Source of the DNA: Halorutilus salinus
Lineage (GTDB): Archaea; Halobacteriota; Halobacteria; Halobacteriales; Halorutilaceae
Length of the DNA stretch: 64,000 nucleotides
Direction of reading: 5' to 3'
Assembly (NCBI RefSeq): GCF_026242195.1
Contig: NZ_RKLV01000004.1
Span: forward strand, 62,001 to 126,000
Part shown: piece by piece, positions 60,661 through 64,000 of the stretch
How positions within the stretch are numbered: position 1 is the stretch's first letter
Layout of the letters: the number at the start of each line of letters is the position of its first letter
Position numbers and translations under genes: made by a program
Notes under the pieces: model-generated
Told to the model about the DNA's origin: nothing
The model's input: the letters and a program-made list of their open reading frames with translations, nothing else
Database searches by the model: none

Positions 60661-61288
60661 CGTCTTCCTCCCTGACCGTCTCGTCCTCCCGCATGACGGC
60701 GTACACCTCGTCGACCGTACGCTCCACGGCTGTCTCGAACGGCGAACCGCCGTAGGCGACCTGTAGACGTGTCAGGAGGGGGAGTTTAGGCGCGTCCGAA
60801 CCACCGAGGAAGGAGGACGCGTACCTGTCCGCCGTCCATCCGCCCCCATCGACCCGGTTTTCGGCTTCGTAACGCGAGCAGTTACGTGTGCTTGCGACGA
60901 CATCGACACCGGCTTCGCGCACCCTCTCACGTATCTCGTCCTTCGCTTCGCCCGACCGCCATCCACGCGCCTCTGTGACGAGTTCGTCGAAGTCGTCGCC
61001 CGGTGCGGGCACCGCCTGCGCACCCTCGGCGTCGGGTGTCTCCGCCTGACGGACGGTTCCTGCGCGCCCTTGGTACGCGAAGATCAGACCGAAGAGTACG
61101 GCGACACCCGCGATACCCGCGACGAGGAAGTAGTCGTTACCGACGGTGACGCGGAGACGGTCGACGAACCCGAACGAGTCTGCGAGAGACGGCTGGAGGA
61201 GAAAGACGCCACCGACGGCTACGGTACCGGCTCCGAGTAGGAATACGAGCGCCTTCGCACCGATCCGTACGACTGTCTTCCTCTTCAT
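60653..61288 (-). CDS. Membrane-anchored protein of the DUF58 locus
   Basis: 211 residues. Two membrane helices (~8-30 and ~52-70) and then a cytosolic alpha-helical part (DDFDELVTEARGWRSGEAKDEIRERV). The family (recorded as a haloarchaeal domain of unknown function, I believe DUF7269) is only known from this locus type. It overlaps DUF58 by 8 bases and the DUF4129-type gene by 4. Confidence 0.65.
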   Translation of the reverse strand: MKRKTVVRIGAKALVFLLGAGTVAVGGVFLLQPSLADSFGFVDRLRVTVGNDYFLVAGIAGVAVLFGLIFAYQGRAGTVRQAETPDAEGAQAVPAPGDDFDELVTEARGWRSGEAKDEIRERVREAGVDVVASTRNCSRYEAENRVDGGGWTADRYASSFLGGSDAPKLPLLTRLQVAYGGSPFETAVERTVDEVYAVMREDETVREEDDG

Positions 61289-62040
61289 ACGGCTTCTCTA
61301 CCCTTCGACTTGATACGTTCTATGGCTTCCTTTGCACTGCGTTCCTCCTCGCGCGTAACCTCCTTCCCACCGTACAACGTCTCCTCGAAAAGGCGTGTCA
61401 GCTCGGAGACGGCGTCCGGGTCGTACCCCATCTCTATAGCCTCCTCTGCGAACTCCTGAGGCGTCTTGGTCATCGGTTCCTCGACCTCGGTTAGCTCGAC
61501 CATCTCCCACCACGACTCGTAGACATCGTTCGAGGTGTCGACGTCGTAATGTATGTCGGCGGCTCCGGGTCCGGCTCCGTCCGCGAAACGGCGTCTGTAG
61601 ACGACGTATCCGAGACCCGCGGCGACGAGAGCGCCGAGTGTTCCGAGTATGTAGACGAGGTTGTTCATGATCGTAGCCCAGAGACGGTCCCAGAACGTGA
61701 CCTGTAGGCTCTCCGAACCCCCGCCTCCCCCGCCGCCCTTCGACTCCTTCGGCGTACCTTCCGTCTGCTCCGTGCCCGCGTCCGTCTCACCGCCTTCAGA
61801 CGGTGTGCGCTTGGCGCTACCGCCGCCGCCCCCGCCGTCGCCTTCCGCCTCCGGCTGGTTTTCCTCCGTGGGTATGAAGCTCGTGTCCATAACGTCGCTC
61901 GGCTCCGTCTCGACGGCGTCGAGGGACGTAGATGCGACTCCGACGGCGAGTATGCACGCGATAGCGACCACCGTCGTGACGGGTCCCTGAAGATTCACTA
62001 CGTTAGAGTACTCAGAACGTGAACTTATGCTTTCTGGCAA
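61285..62040 (-). CDS. DUF4129-type membrane protein
   Basis: 251 residues. An N-terminal helix/signal (VVAIACILAVGVAST), a Gly/Ser/Glu-rich exterior region (~45-115), a second helix (~130-150), and the C-terminal DUF4129 domain with WWEMVELTEVEEPMTKTPQEFAEEAIEMG and FEETLYGGKEVTREEERSAKEAI. DUF4129 is usually fused to transglutaminase domains in bacteria; here it is alone, and no transglutaminase gene is seen in the window. Confidence 0.78.
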   Translation of the reverse strand: MPESISSRSEYSNVVNLQGPVTTVVAIACILAVGVASTSLDAVETEPSDVMDTSFIPTEENQPEAEGDGGGGGGSAKRTPSEGGETDAGTEQTEGTPKESKGGGGGGGSESLQVTFWDRLWATIMNNLVYILGTLGALVAAGLGYVVYRRRFADGAGPGAADIHYDVDTSNDVYESWWEMVELTEVEEPMTKTPQEFAEEAIEMGYDPDAVSELTRLFEETLYGGKEVTREEERSAKEAIERIKSKGREAV

Positions 62041-62045
62041 AACGC

Positions 62046-63785
62046 CTATCTGTCCGACGAGTGTCTGACGCTGACGGCGACGCCGCGCGACGAGCGCCGC
62101 ATCTCGTCGTCGTGCATACGCGCGCGTCCGACGCCCACGGCACTCGGTCCCTCGAAAAGAACGTCGTCGCCGACACGTATACCGTCGTCCGCGTCGACGA
62201 CACCCGGCGCGAGGACGCTTCCCTCCGGCGAGAAGTCGTCTATCTCGACGTGCGAAGCGCCGAGTTCGCGCGCGCCCTCGACGGATACGGCAAGCGTACC
62301 GTACCCCGGCGTGAGCGTGGCGAGATGTTCGTCGTCGGATTCGCGCACGAGACGGAGGCGCGGCAGACGCCCCTCGACGTACGCGTCGTTGAGGATGTCG
62401 CCCGCTCCGCGACCGAACTGGTAGTCGGCGGTCGCGCGGACGTAGGCGCGTTTCTCGTCACTGCGCGTGACGCCCTCCTCGCCGTCGAGAGCCTCACGGA
62501 GAGCGTCGAGCGACTCGTCGTCCGTAGGATGCGCGCCGTCGGGTACCGTTCGTTCGACATCCACACCCGTCTCGCCGACGGCTTGTTCGACGACATCGCC
62601 GTACCCCTGTTCCTCGACGTGCGCCACGATACGGTCGTACGTGTTCTCGCGCAGGTAGTCGGCGAGAACGCCGCCGACGAACTCTACCTCGGTCGGCGTC
62701 CACCGTCCCGTTACGGGCGTGTCGTAATGCGCCGCAGGGTAGACGTTTTCGAGTCCACGCGGGACGACGCCGAGGGGGGAGGTGACGACGACCTCGTGGG
62801 CGCGTCGGCTTATCGCGTCACGGAAGTCGGAGTGGGAACGCGACTGAGAGTAAGGCTTCCCTGCGGAACACGGCAGGAGGACGGCGGTGTCGCCGCGGGG
62901 CGCGCGGTAACGCTCGACGACGCGGCGCGCGAAACGGCGTATCTCAGCGCGGTCGAGAGACTCGGCGGAGTTTGTCGCCGTGTCGGTACGGCGCGCGACG
63001 GGTGCGCGTCTCTCCGTGTACTCGGTTCCGTCGAGGAGACGGACAGCCTCGACCTGCCACCGCGACGCGCGCATCTGCCCCTCGACGTAGTCGCGAAGGC
63101 GTCCGTTACGTATACGGTCACGTACGTTTGCGAGTTCGGCGCGTAGGGCGTTGACGTTATGGCGCGCTATCTCGTCGCGTCCGAGTTCGTCGGGAGACGC
63201 GCCGGCGCAGACGTTACACGCGCACGGGAGTTCGCCGAGTTCTTCGGTTCCGACCTCAAGCTCACGCGTCATGTACGTCCCGCCTTTTCCTGAGACGACG
63301 GCGTGATCCTCGTCGAAGACGTCGAATCCGAGGTAGGCGAGCGTCGCTACGTTACGCGGCGTCGCCGAGGCAGGTAGGAAAAGCGCCGAGTCGGGTTCGA
63401 GAGTCCCGCGCGCCCTCTTGACGGCGTCGACGATATCGCGCGAGCTACCGCCGCGGACACCCGTGAGGACGTAGACGTCGTGACCCGACGGTTCGGGCTT
63501 CTCGGCGCTCACAACGGCGGCGGTCGGGAAGTCGCGTTCGGACGGCGAGGGCTGTTTCTCATCGACGACCTCCGACGGCGTTCCGGGCGGAGCGGCGCGG
63601 TGCGGGAGGACGGTGACCTTCGACGCGTCGCCCTCCGTGGGCGCGTCGCGTTCGTCGCTCCACAGGCTCCCGTAGTCTTCGAGTACATCGCCGACGAGGG
63701 CGGGCGTCGTACGTGGCTCATCGAGACGGAGTTCGCCGAGACGTGCCGTACCGTCACGGTCGACGACCTCAAAGTAACGCGTCAT
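62046..63785 (-). CDS. arcS: Archaeosine synthase (ArcS)
   Basis: 579 residues. ArcS converts preQ0 in tRNA position 15 to archaeosine. The core motif PCSAGKPYSQSRSHSDFRDAI near residue 305 is the ArcS signature that binds the amine donor; a Cys pair with LPCACNVCAG at ~190 binds zinc. The N-terminal TGT-like domain is degenerate. The C-terminal PUA domain (~500-579, with VAPGVVDADDGIRVGDDVLFEG) binds RNA. It overlaps tgtA by 4 bases and so is translated with it. The C-terminal tail is basic. Confidence 0.93.
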   Translation of the reverse strand: MTRYFEVVDRDGTARLGELRLDEPRTTPALVGDVLEDYGSLWSDERDAPTEGDASKVTVLPHRAAPPGTPSEVVDEKQPSPSERDFPTAAVVSAEKPEPSGHDVYVLTGVRGGSSRDIVDAVKRARGTLEPDSALFLPASATPRNVATLAYLGFDVFDEDHAVVSGKGGTYMTRELEVGTEELGELPCACNVCAGASPDELGRDEIARHNVNALRAELANVRDRIRNGRLRDYVEGQMRASRWQVEAVRLLDGTEYTERRAPVARRTDTATNSAESLDRAEIRRFARRVVERYRAPRGDTAVLLPCSAGKPYSQSRSHSDFRDAISRRAHEVVVTSPLGVVPRGLENVYPAAHYDTPVTGRWTPTEVEFVGGVLADYLRENTYDRIVAHVEEQGYGDVVEQAVGETGVDVERTVPDGAHPTDDESLDALREALDGEEGVTRSDEKRAYVRATADYQFGRGAGDILNDAYVEGRLPRLRLVRESDDEHLATLTPGYGTLAVSVEGARELGASHVEIDDFSPEGSVLAPGVVDADDGIRVGDDVLFEGPSAVGVGRARMHDDEMRRSSRGVAVSVRHSSDR

Positions 63786-64000
63786 CCGTACACCTCCGTC
63801 CGTACGCCTTTGTCACGCAGAGAGTCGAGACGTGGATGCGTCCATCCGGGGTGTTCGAGCGTCACCGTCGCGTCGGGGTTGAGCGACACGAGACGTTCGA
63901 CGCCGCGTAAGGCGCTGTCGACGGCGTCGTCGTCGGGGTCTTCGGGCGTCTCGGCGTTGAGCGGGTACGTCTCTGCGAGTTCGAGAGGGAAGGGTCCGAA
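63782..64000 (-). CDS. tgtA: tRNA-guanine(15) transglycosylase, C-terminal end (partial)
   Basis: The last 72 residues of a protein that continues beyond the window. The stretch begins FGPFPLELAETYPLNAETP, which matches haloarchaeal TgtA C-termini in my memory. TgtA inserts preQ0 at G15 of tRNA, the step before ArcS. Coupling to arcS (ATGA overlap) supports the identity. The catalytic part is not seen. Confidence 0.75.
   Translation of the reverse strand, partial: FGPFPLELAETYPLNAETPEDPDDDAVDSALRGVERLVSLNPDATVTLEHPGWTHPRLDSLRDKGVRTEVYG

Overview
The window reads as a chromosome segment of a haloarchaeon or a close relative (class Halobacteria or a sister lineage). Supporting signs are strongly acidic proteins, twin-arginine lipoproteins, a halocyanin, a Sec61-beta, a proteasome alpha subunit, archaeosine synthase, pyruvoyl arginine decarboxylase, a sensory rhodopsin II/HtrII pair, a PGF-CTERM protein and TATA boxes about 27 bases before start codons (leaderless genes). 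I cannot place the genus. I found no rRNA, tRNA or CRISPR array.

Layout. 0-1 kb: end of smc and scpA (chromosome condensation). 1-31 kb: mostly housekeeping and fatty-acid catabolism, on both strands. This includes an acyl-CoA synthetase, three acyl-CoA dehydrogenases, a 3-hydroxyacyl-CoA dehydrogenase/enoyl-CoA hydratase fusion, EtfBA and a membrane FeS protein that probably passes ETF electrons to quinone. Together these form a near-complete beta-oxidation electron path. Interspersed are a halocyanin, an alpha/beta hydrolase of haloalkane dehalogenase type, an enolase-superfamily enzyme, an exported CARDB-like protein with an RND/MMPL exporter, a UPF0175/PIN pair, K+ and Mg2+ transport genes, and the phototaxis pair htrII-sop2. 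At 9.2-9.6 kb lies a 436-base IS200/IS605-type element with no transposase or tnpB but a highly folded interior. 31-33.5 kb: NUDIX hydrolase, psmA, sec61-beta, trmO.

33.5-57.6 kb is a metal-acquisition island and the most interesting part. It holds two COG0523/CobW GTPases, a NikR-like regulator whose metal site looks altered (one His replaced by Cys), a NitT/TauT-type ABC transporter, an operon of a FeoB-like transporter between two flavoproteins, a C2H2 zinc-finger mini-protein, ZnuABC, two large secreted modular His-rich proteins and an ECF cobalt/nickel-type transporter (CbiMNQO). Eight promoters or promoter halves carry a previously unnamed (to me) inverted repeat, GTTAWTA-N16-TAWTAAC, whose geometry resembles the NikR operator. 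One site lies between the NikR-like gene and the COG0523 operon, so I infer that this protein controls the whole island. A roughly 115-residue domain is inserted in ZnuA and repeated in both secreted proteins, which suggests a surface relay that captures metal (probably zinc) and hands it to ZnuABC.

57.7-62 kb: MoxR ATPase, convergent to a DUF58/DUF4129-type membrane operon. 62-64 kb: arcS and the end of tgtA, the two enzymes of archaeosine formation in tRNA.
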